Shown here piece by piece: positions 1 through 7,394 of a DNA stretch of 10,295 nt. The position numbers and the translations under genes were made by a program. Under the pieces are notes generated by a model, which was given only the letters and a program-made list of their open reading frames with translations, made no database searches and was not told where the DNA came from. Position 1 is the first letter of the stretch. Every line of letters starts with the position of its first letter. This stretch comes from Victivallales bacterium (GTDB lineage Bacteria; Verrucomicrobiota; Lentisphaeria; Oligosphaerales; Oligosphaeraceae), in NCBI GenBank assembly GCA_017963875.1, contig JAGCTA010000251.1:1-10295 (forward strand), given 5' to 3'.

Positions 1-123
1 GTGGAAGCAGGCGGCAATCCATCATGCCGCGCCTTTCAAAAGGGAAAATGCCCTCCAGACAGCGTGGGGCTACTTTTTTGCAAAAAAAACAAAAAACGTC
101 TCCCCCACTGCTTGCAATCATCA
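1..123. other. left-edge non-coding stretch, no gene supported
   Basis: This stretch lies beyond the operon terminator. It holds a long inverted repeat (GTGGGG at 64-69 with CCCCAC at 103-108) whose loop contains the palindrome TTTTTTGCAAAAAA (74-87) and further A tracts. On the plus strand, frame 1 is open from base 1 to a TAA at 124-126, about 41 codons, but the peptide looks like nothing I recognise. On the minus strand two adjacent ATGs (25-23 and 22-20) follow an AAAGG-like sequence and could begin a neighbouring gene that leaves the window. Neither reading is long enough to call. Confidence 0.3.
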
Positions 124-124
124 T

Positions 125-158
125 AAAAACCCCAGGTTGAGTGAAGCGAAACCTGGGG
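125..158 (-). terminator. Rho-independent terminator of the operon
   Basis: Read on the minus strand, CCCCAGGTT (158-150) pairs perfectly with AACCTGGGG (138-130), a 9-base GC-rich stem with an 11-base loop. It is followed directly by five T residues (129-125). It lies about 120 bases after the stop codon of the last gene, in the direction of transcription, with no other gene between. The shape is that of a textbook intrinsic terminator. The stem is also part of the palindromic repeat described for 130-220, so it may be a repeat unit doing a terminator's job. Confidence 0.75.
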
Positions 159-220
159 GAAACAATCCTCTGTAGGATAACGACCTCGAAGAGGTCGAAC
201 CTACCCTCGGGAATAGAGCG
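130..220 (-). repeat. composite palindromic repeat, left copy
   Basis: Read on the minus strand the order is: CGCTCTATTCCC followed by GAGGGT (220-203), a perfect 7-base hairpin CGACCTC-TTC-GAGGTCG (197-181), a small hairpin ATCCT-ACAG-AGGAT (178-165), and the CCCCAGGTT hairpin (158-130). A related module lies at the opposite end of the window in inverted orientation (10212-10282), sharing CGCTCTATTCCC, GAGGGT and a GACCYC-GAA-GRGGTC hairpin. Sharing between two non-coding sites 10 kb apart points to an interspersed repeat family rather than chance. No open reading frame lies inside it. Confidence 0.55.
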
Positions 221-276
221 AATCACTAATGGTCTCGATTTATAAGGAAACAAGTAAAAACGGCACTTGATGTTGA

Positions 277-846
277 CTATTCCAGCCCATTCAGCAGTTG
301 AGTACAGACGCCTGGCTCCACGCGCACGGCGCGCCAACCGCGAGCCAGACCTGCGTCGATGTTCATCTGCCGATCGTCAAGATACAAGTCGGGGACGCCA
401 TACGACCGTTCAAACGCCTCATACATTGCGCTGGAAGGCTTCGCTGCTCCGACATCGCAACTGAATATTGCCTCTGGAATCCTCTTGGAATAACTCAGGA
501 TGTCGCGCAGACGCTCAATGTGCCAAGGCTGAGTATCTGAGAAGAAAACAATTCGCCAGCCATTGTCCCACAAATGGTCAAGTAACTTCGTTGTTTCCTG
601 GATTTCCTCGCCGAGGACAAGATTCCAACCATCATGAATCTGCTCATGCGTAAAACTGTTTCCTGTTAGCCGTTGGATGCCCTCCGCAAACTGCCAGGAA
701 CCGATGACGCCGTTGTTATAATCGTCGTTCAGCGCCATCCATTCCATTGGAAAAGGCTTTGACGGATCAAGGCCGAAATATCTCATCGCCCGTGGAAAAT
801 CCAACGTCAGACAAACGCCGCCAATGTCAAGAGCCAGTGTCTTCAT
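277..846 (-). CDS. HAD-like hydrolase (subfamily IA type)
   Basis: This is a 189-residue cytoplasmic protein of the haloacid dehalogenase superfamily, most likely a phosphatase acting on a small phosphorylated metabolite. The motifs appear in order: motif I LALDIGGV with the nucleophile Asp7; motif II FFSDT with Ser103; motif III Lys136 in AAKPSS; motif IV Asp157-Asp158 in LYLDDR. The helical cap between about 15 and 85 fits the IA subfamily, and the length is normal. The usual second Asp of motif I (DxD), the general acid/base, is Gly9, as in several DxGN/DxGG-type HAD-IA members. The reading frame is open to 876, but I place the start at 846. There the ATG overlaps the upstream gene's TGA as ATGA and is preceded by AAGGAC (859-854) at a spacing of 7 bases. 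It is the last gene of the operon and is probably translationally coupled to the SDR gene. A sugar-phosphate phosphatase is plausible from context; the substrate is unknown. Confidence 0.85.
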   Translation of the reverse strand: MKTLALDIGGVCLTLDFPRAMRYFGLDPSKPFPMEWMALNDDYNNGVIGSWQFAEGIQRLTGNSFTHEQIHDGWNLVLGEEIQETTKLLDHLWDNGWRIVFFSDTQPWHIERLRDILSYSKRIPEAIFSCDVGAAKPSSAMYEAFERSYGVPDLYLDDRQMNIDAGLARGWRAVRVEPGVCTQLLNGLE

Positions 847-1775
847 TTGATAAGTCCTTGCTGTTTTGCAGCCCACAACGCCGTTTCCACGACGGCTTCC
901 TCTGGAGTCATGCGGGGCTCGAAACCGAGGTCTCGGCGTGCCTTCGAGATGTCATAACACATGTGTGTCGCCACAAAGCGCAGACCAAGTTCGCTAATGG
1001 AAGAACCATATTTGGCAAGCAAGTCATCCACGCTCATATAGTTGATAATCGGCTTCTTGCCAAACGCCGCCGCCGTGATCTCCAAATAGCGGTTGAGCGT
1101 AAACGCATGGTCGAGGCAGATATTGTAAATCTGCCCGATGCTGATTCGTGGGCGCTCGGCTGCAAGGCGGAACGAGCGAGCCAACTCATCGACATGAATC
1201 GGCTGGAGCAAACTCAATCCATTGTCTGGAAGGTCGAGCGCACGCTCCTCAATAATGTCCTTGATGAAATCATCGCGACGACCGCCAAGATTGTCCAAAG
1301 GGAGTTTGCCTGGCCCTGTGATATAGCATGGCCGAATGACCGTCGCAGGGAAACCATCCATCGTAAACAACTTGATTGCGAGGCTATCGACAATCCGCTT
1401 TGCATTCCATCCACTTCCATAAAAGCCAAGATACGGCGATGTCTCGTTTCCTGGAATAGTCTTCAGGGGCGCATAGCCGCCAGTTGAACTGCAATGAAGA
1501 TAATGTGTCAGCCCTTTGGCATATTTGAAAACAAGTTCAATGGACTTCTCAGAAGGAACAGAATCAATGATATGCGTATAGCCCTCACGCAGAACATCAG
1601 CCATCGCCGCCTCGTCGTTCTTGTCCGCGACAATCTGCCTGATTCCGCTGACATTCTCTACGAAATCCTTTTTCTGTCCACGCGTGAGAATGGTCACATC
1701 ATCACCACGTGAACTGAACTCCCGTGCAATGCGATGTCCAAGCCAGCCAGTCCCACCCAATACAAGAACATTCAT
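843..1775 (-). CDS. NAD(P)-dependent epimerase/dehydratase-like protein (atypical SDR)
   Basis: This is a 310-residue cytoplasmic Rossmann-fold protein of the extended/atypical short-chain dehydrogenase group, related to nucleotide-sugar epimerases and dehydratases. Residues 3-13 (VLVLGGTGWLG) form the GGxGxxG dinucleotide-binding loop after the first beta strand. Residues 92-101 (YLHCSSTGGY) fit the strand carrying the catalytic Ser. The C-terminal DISKARRDLGF (275-285) is typical of the substrate-binding end of this family. The canonical YxxxK is not intact: Lys126 (WNAKR) has Gly122 four residues before it, and the nearest Tyr is Tyr119. This suggests altered chemistry or a shifted Tyr, as in other atypical SDRs. 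The upstream gene's stop TAA is part of TAAGAGGT, which also supplies the ribosome binding site, and the HAD gene overlaps its stop codon, so expression is tightly coupled on both sides. It may oxidise, epimerise or reduce a sugar released by the neighbouring hydrolases; the substrate is not readable. Confidence 0.85.
   Translation of the reverse strand: MNVLVLGGTGWLGHRIAREFSSRGDDVTILTRGQKKDFVENVSGIRQIVADKNDEAAMADVLREGYTHIIDSVPSEKSIELVFKYAKGLTHYLHCSSTGGYAPLKTIPGNETSPYLGFYGSGWNAKRIVDSLAIKLFTMDGFPATVIRPCYITGPGKLPLDNLGGRRDDFIKDIIEERALDLPDNGLSLLQPIHVDELARSFRLAAERPRISIGQIYNICLDHAFTLNRYLEITAAAFGKKPIINYMSVDDLLAKYGSSISELGLRFVATHMCYDISKARRDLGFEPRMTPEEAVVETALWAAKQQGLIK
854..859 (-). promoter_or_regulatory. 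ribosome binding site fixing the HAD start
   Basis: AAGGAC on the minus strand lies 7 bases before the ATG at 846. It sits inside the end of the SDR coding region. It favours the start at 846 over the upstream in-frame ATG at 876, which would add ten residues before the conserved first beta strand. Confidence 0.7.
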
Positions 1776-1786
1776 TGTTTTACCTC

Positions 1787-4507
1787 TTATTTGTTCAAAG
1801 CCTTGATTTCAGAAATAATCAATTTGCGCAATGCACGGAGTTGACCGTTGTTCACGGCAAAACCACGCGCATTCCAACTAATCGCCTCGACAGCAGCGTT
1901 CACTGTCTTTTCGCTCTGCTCAGCACGCTCCTTCAATGCAGGAACGGTCTTCGCCTTCTTGACGAGACTCTCCCAAAGGCACAGATAGCGGTAGTCGTAA
2001 GTACCCTCGCGCACCGCCTCCCACTGCAATGTGAGAATCAGAGAGTTCTCACCAGGCGTCTGATAGCACATACAGTCGTCCTTGGACGTGTCAAAATCAT
2101 CGAACTGGTCCTTGTGCGGACGGAGGAACGTCCAACTCCAAACGCCTGTCGCCTTTGATCGCCATGCAAACAAACCGAGCATGTGGCGATTTGAATAAAT
2201 ATTTCCGTCCTCCAGGAACTGCGAGTTGTTATAGCAGCCTGAGCCGTACCACCAGAACTCGTCGCCGTCCGCCAATGTCTCCTCGCGCAGTTCGCGGGCC
2301 AATTCTGGTGTCTGGAGGGACATGTAGCCGATATTGTTGTAGCAACGATAGTCCAAAACTGCCGCCAGATGCTTGCGCACCATGTCCTTGTAGCATGTAT
2401 TGAACGTCTTGAAACCGCGTTCCTTGACGAACTTCAGCGTCTTGACGGCAAAAAGCGCCCTTTCATCGTTGTACGGCTCATCGACAGTATGGATGCAGTA
2501 TCTCGGCCATTTGTCGGCCTCCGCAGCCGCCTTGATTGCATCCAGTAAATCGCCGTATGCGACGAGGCAGTCATCTGAATCATTGAAGTTCTTGACGCCG
2601 ATGATTTCTGGCAGCGACTGTCTGACTGCTTGTTGCAAATCGACGACGATCACGCCGTAAAAACCGCATTTCTTGTAGATTCTCATCTGCTTTTTGAATT
2701 CGTCAAGATTGACATGCAGTTTCTTGCCGTCCCAGCGTATCTCCGCCGTGACCATCGGATAGACAAGCATGGCAGTGATGCCATACTCGCGGAAGATTTT
2801 CATCTCCCGCTCGATTTCGGCGTCTGTATAATTTCTTTCCTTCCAGCGAATTGTGTCAGGATAAAGTCCGAACGTCATCGTCGGCACTTCAGGAACCTCA
2901 AAGTCATCGACAATCAATTCGTATGGCAGAATCTGCTCTCCATTAAGTGTCAGCGTACCACGATAGACGCCTGGAGCAGTGCCTTCGGGCACCGTTGTCT
3001 GGACCGCGAACAACTGCGGCGTCTTTGCCTTCAACGGCACCGTCTGTTTCTTCTCAAGCATTTCAGGCATGTCGAGGAAGTGGTTTGTCACATATTCCTC
3101 CGCCTGCGGCCAACGCTTGACAGAAAACAGGCCAATGCGGTCTTTCGGAATAACCGCTCCATTCGTACCATTGAGTTCCGTGACGCCGATGGTCATCTCC
3201 GTAAAATCGCGAAGCGGTTGAACTGCAAAGAACTCCGTTGAGACCATGCCACCACTGACCTCCCCTGTGAGTTTCGAGATTATCTCAGTATCTGCGGGAC
3301 GAGATTTTCTGCGGACAAAGCCTGGCTCATCGCGCTGGAATACCTGATAACCGCGAACGACATCTGCCTGCGTAGGCACGGCAGGCGTCCCCTCCTCCTC
3401 ATGAACGACTTCCGTGTAGAACTTATTATGCGTGACTAAGACGGTGTCCTGCCAAACGCATAGCGTGCCTTCCTTTTCATCTTTCAGTTCAATGCGAAAA
3501 TCGCCGAAGGCCTTCTTGTCCTTGGGAATCGACAAGCCCACGCGACCTTGTTCCCTGTCCGTCAGGCCTGTCAAGTGGCTTGACGGGATGTCGCTCCCCT
3601 CAAGGGCGGTAAAACTAAAATCAATGCCAAGGCCTGGGCGCTGGCTCACGCGATCAGACAGCACAAACCCCATGAAGAAACTGCCGTCTGGCTGGCTTGA
3701 AATCATACGGTGAATGCCAGTGCAGCCAAGCCCAGAAGGCGTCAGCGCAAACGCAGGCTCCGCGCCCGACTCAACCCAAAGCGCCATATCTTCAAAGCGG
3801 ACGTCTGGCGACGGGTCCGCTGTCAACTGGATGCACCAAACGCTTCCCTCTTGCCCTTTCGGCACGGGTATGTCGATGCTCAACGTGCGTTCCCCCCTAA
3901 ACGGTTTCTTGTAACTGGAACGTTTGAATACCTGTTTGCCTTTTGCATCCCAGACATTTGCGACAAAATGTTCAGTTGATTGCCCCTTGGCCTTCAAGTG
4001 AATCATTCCGTCTTTTCCAGGTCTGGTCGTAAAATATAGTTTCGGGCATCCCCAGATCATCTGGAGCGGTACGAGGACATCGGGTTCCATGAAACATGGT
4101 CCTGTCGGATCGGAAACATGCATTGAGTTTCCTCCAGCGTTCATTTCAAGTTTATAGACACCGAAAGGCAACGGTTTCGTCTTGATGACGATGGTCTTGT
4201 CCATGTCAATGGTTCCCTTGAGGATGACCTGCCCCAAGCGGTCCGTCAGCGAATAGCGGAGCGTCTCGCCGTATGTGGTGACGCGTCTGTTCTTGACTTT
4301 GAGAGAGATGATGCCATCCGCCCCAGGCCCGACATACAGCACGGCTTCGCGGCGAAGCGGCCAGACCGTGTCTGGGGCAAATTGGATATCTGCCGCAGTT
4401 TTTGACAATGCATTTCTGACGAAAAAGAAAGGAACATAATCCAACGCTCTGGACGATAGTCCAGAAATGACAATCACTGCAATCAATGCCAATAACTTGT
4501 GTTTCAT
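1787..4507 (-). CDS. exported DUF4091 / GH123-like putative glycoside hydrolase
   Basis: This is a 906-residue protein with a signal peptide: MKHK, a hydrophobic stretch from about 5 to 16, and a probable cleavage after SRA at 21. The first roughly 540 residues are beta-rich, with repeated strands like VPEGTAPGVYRGTLTL (506-521) and the linker YELIVDDFEVPEVP (529-542). This is the usual N-terminal beta-sandwich layout before a GH123/DUF4091 catalytic barrel. The barrel runs from about 545 to 850. It has THTVDEP-like CIHTVDEP (671-678), whose Asp676-Glu677 matches the catalytic Asp-Glu pair of GH123 beta-N-acetylgalactosaminidases. It also has WSWTF (790-794) and QWEAVREGTYDYRYL (828-842), a signature of DUF4091 proteins. 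GH123 enzymes use the substrate acetamido group; whether this one does cannot be told. The N-terminal part is long for the family and may hold extra binding domains. The start has a good AAGGAA (4520-4515) 7 bases upstream. It probably acts in the periplasm or outside the cell. Family assignment is firm; specificity is not. Confidence 0.82.
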   Translation of the reverse strand: MKHKLLALIAVIVISGLSSRALDYVPFFFVRNALSKTAADIQFAPDTVWPLRREAVLYVGPGADGIISLKVKNRRVTTYGETLRYSLTDRLGQVILKGTIDMDKTIVIKTKPLPFGVYKLEMNAGGNSMHVSDPTGPCFMEPDVLVPLQMIWGCPKLYFTTRPGKDGMIHLKAKGQSTEHFVANVWDAKGKQVFKRSSYKKPFRGERTLSIDIPVPKGQEGSVWCIQLTADPSPDVRFEDMALWVESGAEPAFALTPSGLGCTGIHRMISSQPDGSFFMGFVLSDRVSQRPGLGIDFSFTALEGSDIPSSHLTGLTDREQGRVGLSIPKDKKAFGDFRIELKDEKEGTLCVWQDTVLVTHNKFYTEVVHEEEGTPAVPTQADVVRGYQVFQRDEPGFVRRKSRPADTEIISKLTGEVSGGMVSTEFFAVQPLRDFTEMTIGVTELNGTNGAVIPKDRIGLFSVKRWPQAEEYVTNHFLDMPEMLEKKQTVPLKAKTPQLFAVQTTVPEGTAPGVYRGTLTLNGEQILPYELIVDDFEVPEVPTMTFGLYPDTIRWKERNYTDAEIEREMKIFREYGITAMLVYPMVTAEIRWDGKKLHVNLDEFKKQMRIYKKCGFYGVIVVDLQQAVRQSLPEIIGVKNFNDSDDCLVAYGDLLDAIKAAAEADKWPRYCIHTVDEPYNDERALFAVKTLKFVKERGFKTFNTCYKDMVRKHLAAVLDYRCYNNIGYMSLQTPELARELREETLADGDEFWWYGSGCYNNSQFLEDGNIYSNRHMLGLFAWRSKATGVWSWTFLRPHKDQFDDFDTSKDDCMCYQTPGENSLILTLQWEAVREGTYDYRYLCLWESLVKKAKTVPALKERAEQSEKTVNAAVEAISWNARGFAVNNGQLRALRKLIISEIKALNK

Positions 4508-4530
4508 TTTTTATTTCCTTTTGTTTTCAT
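4504..4530 (-). CDS. possible 8-codon leader ORF (MKTKGNKK)
   Basis: In the 37-base gap before the 906-residue gene there is ATG AAA ACA AAA GGA AAT AAA AAA TGA, whose TGA overlaps the downstream ATG as ATGA. An AAGGA (4545-4541) lies 10 bases before its ATG and overlaps the stop of the preceding gene. It may only be a by-product of the A-rich ribosome-binding region of the next gene. If translated, it would hand ribosomes from the GHL6-like gene to the exported hydrolase gene. Confidence 0.2.
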   Translation of the reverse strand: MKTKGNKK

Positions 4531-4544
4531 CTTGGAGAATTCCT

Positions 4545-6617
4545 TCACTCCGTCTTGAGCAGGAACATTGCAAATTCCTTGAGCACGGGCACAGTGAACA
4601 CGACGCATGAACCGTCAATCTTGCAATCGTATGGCGTTTCATTTGGCGCGAGAAGCAACTGCTTGGGATGGATATATTTCGGAAGATTCAGTTTCACATG
4701 AATGTCATGCAACGGCGTCGCAGGCAAGTCAGCGGGGAGATTCAAGAGGCTGACGACCAGCCGCTTCTCGTCAGGCTGCTCGTACACCGTGATTTCCGTC
4801 GTTCGAGGCGCGTTCGTCTCAACGTACTGCTGTCCACGCAGTTCCTTCAGAAGCGCAATCAGCGCCTTGCGGTGATAATCGAAGCCTTCCGTCTCCAGCG
4901 CCCCCGCGCAATAGATGACTTCGCCCTTACCATAGCGATGGCGAACAAGCGCAGGCGTGCCCTGCGGACGCATCGGCGGGTCGCTGATGCCTGACGAGAA
5001 GAACTCCGTATCTTCCGCCTCGGCAATCGGCAGCACCAGCGTGCCTTCGACGCGCGCATCTGCATCTGCCTCAAGAATGCACTGTTTGGAATCAAGCATT
5101 AGCGGATAGTTCGCCGTCGCAACCACTGACAAAAGCGATTTGTCCGTCGGCGCAATATATGTCCGCTTGGATGTCAGACCTTTATAATGGACGCCGAACA
5201 ATTTCGCCAGGGCAAAATCGTCACGGATTCCTTTATTGGGGTCATATAATGAAGTGCAGTAACTCGTATAAAGTTTGCCGCCGTTGGCGACATACGCCTC
5301 CAATTCGGCGCACTCCTCGTCCGTCAAGCGCGCGCCTAGGGCGAGAAACACCACGGGGTACGTCTGGATGTCATCAGGAAGCATCCGTCCCGTGAATGTG
5401 AACAGCAGATGAGCGTCAGCAAAGGCACGGACGATGTTCGCGACGTATGGGATACGGTTGAATCTAGCGTCATCGCGCTTCTCAAGCGGCAACCGACCGC
5501 AATCTATATTCACACGGGAAGGGAAACTATAATAGCAGGCGACATCCGCCAGCGGCACGGAAGTCCCCGATACGTATTTTTCATAAACTGCGTAGGCGTC
5601 GTTGATTTCCTGCGCATGCTCATAGAAACGTTCATCCAATGTCCCTTCAGGGTCAATCGCGTCAATCAACGTAAAGGACGACTGATTGGCAAGCGCCGCG
5701 TAGGCACGCATCAGGAGGTTCTCGCGGGAACGCTCGGTGGTATGATGCACGAGCGTCTCGCAGCGTGGCGTCATGAACTCCATCGGTCGATGGGGCGAAA
5801 ACGCCGAAAAGAGTTTGCTTACGTATGACTGCTCGAGGCTGTCGCCCGTGAAATCGCCTGCGAGGAACTCGCTTGAGCGGATGAAGTCCTCGTTGACGCC
5901 GCCGCCCCAGCCGCTCAGGAAACTGGCGGTCTGGATGTTCACCGTGCGGTCGGGTATCCGCGAAAGAATGGTATCGCGGATGCGTTGCGCGAACTCTCCC
6001 ATGCAATTGGAGCGCCATTGCGCATAGCGTGTGAACTTCGGGTCGTTCCAGTCGATGAACTGCGGCAGTTCCTCGCCTGTGTCCTTCAGATACTTACGTT
6101 TGCAGTCGGGGCACTGGCAGAGGATGGAGAACCAGCCGTACATGTCGATCCAGAATCCTTGGATGTCATACTTGGAATTCAGTTCATCCAGTTCGGCGAG
6201 GAAGTAGTCGCCAAAGCCGCCGTTCATGCAGCACTCGCCCCAGCGGATGCCGTAGGTGTCACACGTTCCCTTTCCGCTGTGGAGAATCATCCGCCACTCG
6301 GGATGCAGTTTGTAGGGCATGGTCGCCCAATAACTGAAATATGCCTGGACTGCGATGCCACGCCGATGGCATGCAGCGACAGTTTCGCCGAAGAAGTCAC
6401 GTCCCTTCAACTGTTTGTGCGCATAGCCTTTTTTCGTCGGGAAAAGGCAGATGCCAAGCGAATTTCCAGCATAGATTTCCGCGCAGGTGACATGCGCCTT
6501 CGCCATCATGTCCGCATAGCGTTCTGGATCAAATTTGCTGAAGAAACGCTCATTCCAATCAGGAATATGCTGATCCACAAGAATTCGCCTTAATTTCTGC
6601 TCATACCATTTTTTCAT
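4545..6617 (-). CDS. GHL6-like putative glycoside hydrolase with beta-galactosidase trimerisation-type domain
   Basis: This 690-residue protein has no signal peptide and is probably cytoplasmic. Residues about 28-345 look like a TIM barrel of the hypothetical glycosyl hydrolase 6 type (PF14871, recalled, not searched). FDPERYADMMAKAHVTCAEIY (first strand and helix, 29-49) is followed by GIAVQAYFSYWATM (87-100) and GFWIDMYGW (154-162), where Asp158 is the best candidate catalytic nucleophile by analogy with alpha-L-fucosidase-like barrels. After it comes CQCPDCKRKY (167-176), a Cys-rich loop typical of this family. Residues about 390-560 resemble the glutamine-amidotransferase fold (trimerisation) domain of GH42 beta-galactosidases: VVFLALGARLTDEECAELEAYV followed by GGKLY. 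The last roughly 90 residues are a small beta domain. The start is supported by AAGGAC a few bases upstream, and the gene follows the EEP gene by 24 bases. It probably trims imported oligosaccharides, perhaps fucose- or galactose-like residues, but the specificity is unproven. Confidence 0.8.
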   Translation of the reverse strand: MKKWYEQKLRRILVDQHIPDWNERFFSKFDPERYADMMAKAHVTCAEIYAGNSLGICLFPTKKGYAHKQLKGRDFFGETVAACHRRGIAVQAYFSYWATMPYKLHPEWRMILHSGKGTCDTYGIRWGECCMNGGFGDYFLAELDELNSKYDIQGFWIDMYGWFSILCQCPDCKRKYLKDTGEELPQFIDWNDPKFTRYAQWRSNCMGEFAQRIRDTILSRIPDRTVNIQTASFLSGWGGGVNEDFIRSSEFLAGDFTGDSLEQSYVSKLFSAFSPHRPMEFMTPRCETLVHHTTERSRENLLMRAYAALANQSSFTLIDAIDPEGTLDERFYEHAQEINDAYAVYEKYVSGTSVPLADVACYYSFPSRVNIDCGRLPLEKRDDARFNRIPYVANIVRAFADAHLLFTFTGRMLPDDIQTYPVVFLALGARLTDEECAELEAYVANGGKLYTSYCTSLYDPNKGIRDDFALAKLFGVHYKGLTSKRTYIAPTDKSLLSVVATANYPLMLDSKQCILEADADARVEGTLVLPIAEAEDTEFFSSGISDPPMRPQGTPALVRHRYGKGEVIYCAGALETEGFDYHRKALIALLKELRGQQYVETNAPRTTEITVYEQPDEKRLVVSLLNLPADLPATPLHDIHVKLNLPKYIHPKQLLLAPNETPYDCKIDGSCVVFTVPVLKEFAMFLLKTE

Positions 6618-6641
6618 CTGCGTCGTCCTTATTCTAATGAT

Positions 6642-7355
6642 TCAACAATCCTTTGTCTTCAGAGCAACTTTGCCCTCGATCGGGCGATGATCTGATGCGA
6701 CCAATTCCTCCACAACAGTCATGCAATCAACGTTCCAGGAATCCTTTGGAAACATGAACAGATGGTCGATGTCGATTTTTGGCGCATTGGCAGGATGCGT
6801 CGGCTGGGGCGTGTCCCCCCAGGCGGACTGCCATGTCGTACAAAGTGCCTGATACGGCGCGGATTTCCCTTTGCAGTTGAAATCCCCCATGAACAGGACA
6901 GGCAACGACTGCAGTTTCACCCACTCGTTGATAAGCCTGACAGATGCGATGCGGTTTTCCTCGTCCAAGTCAAGATGCGTGCAGGCGAAAATGACCTCGT
7001 TGCCGTCTTCCAGATGTCCTCGCACGGCTATGAAGGCCCGTGGCTCCTTGCCTGGCAGTGCGAAAAACGCCGCCAGTTCCGCGTTCTGGTCTGCCGTCAG
7101 TATGCCGATGCCGTATTCGCCGCCTTCATCACCGAGCGGAATCGCCTTACCGAAAAACGCCTTGTATCCAGTCAGTTCCGCCAGTTTCGCAGGTTCGTCA
7201 ACAAAACCAGAGCGTTTCACCCTGCGATCCAGTTCCTGCAACGCCACAAAACGCGGATGCCGTGATGAAATGACCGCGGCCTGGCGTATCAAGTCAACCT
7301 GGTCGTCCAGCCCCTGGCCATGGCAGAGATTATAACTTAGCACTGTGGTTGTCAT
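6642..7355 (-). CDS. endonuclease/exonuclease/phosphatase (EEP) family protein
   Basis: This is a 237-residue protein with no signal peptide, of the metal-dependent EEP superfamily (DNase I, AP endonuclease, sphingomyelinase and inositol phosphatase fold). The active-site set is complete and in order: Asn9 in LSYNLCHG, Glu41 in LQELDRR, His127 in THLDLD, Asp158 and Asn160 in MGDFN, Asp195/Asp197-His198 in IDIDHLF, and Asp222-His223 in SDHRP. It should be an active Mg-dependent phosphoesterase. The length is minimal for the family, without added domains, so the superfamily alone does not choose between DNA, lipid and small-molecule substrates. Its place directly before two glycoside hydrolase genes argues for a phosphodiester or phosphomonoester in the same glycan pathway rather than DNA repair; this is inference. 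The start has an AGGAG ribosome site (in ATAGGAGT) about 9 bases upstream. Upstream of that lies the 9-base-unit hairpin. Confidence 0.85.
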   Translation of the reverse strand: MTTTVLSYNLCHGQGLDDQVDLIRQAAVISSRHPRFVALQELDRRVKRSGFVDEPAKLAELTGYKAFFGKAIPLGDEGGEYGIGILTADQNAELAAFFALPGKEPRAFIAVRGHLEDGNEVIFACTHLDLDEENRIASVRLINEWVKLQSLPVLFMGDFNCKGKSAPYQALCTTWQSAWGDTPQPTHPANAPKIDIDHLFMFPKDSWNVDCMTVVEELVASDHRPIEGKVALKTKDC

Positions 7356-7394
7356 TGATTTTTACTCCTATCTGTAATTGCTTTGGAAATTTTA

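Noticed and set aside
64..108. second terminator from GTGGGG/CCCCAC and nearby T or A tracts
   Set aside because: The stem is six bases with a 33-base loop, and the T tracts lie inside the loop rather than after the stem.
847..876. upstream start for the HAD gene at 876
   Set aside because: The ten added residues precede the conserved first strand, while the ATG at 846 has its own AAGGAC and an ATGA overlap.
747..1487. 246-codon open frame on the plus strand
   Set aside because: It lies antisense across both the HAD and SDR genes, whose family motifs are clear. Its translation shows no recognisable motifs, and it has no fitting operon context.
2630..3241. 203-codon open frame on the plus strand
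   Set aside because: It is fully inside and antisense to the GH123-like gene; its composition is that of a shadow frame.
5985..6593. 202-codon open frame on the plus strand
   Set aside because: It is antisense to the barrel domain of the GHL6-like gene, with no motif or ribosome site support.
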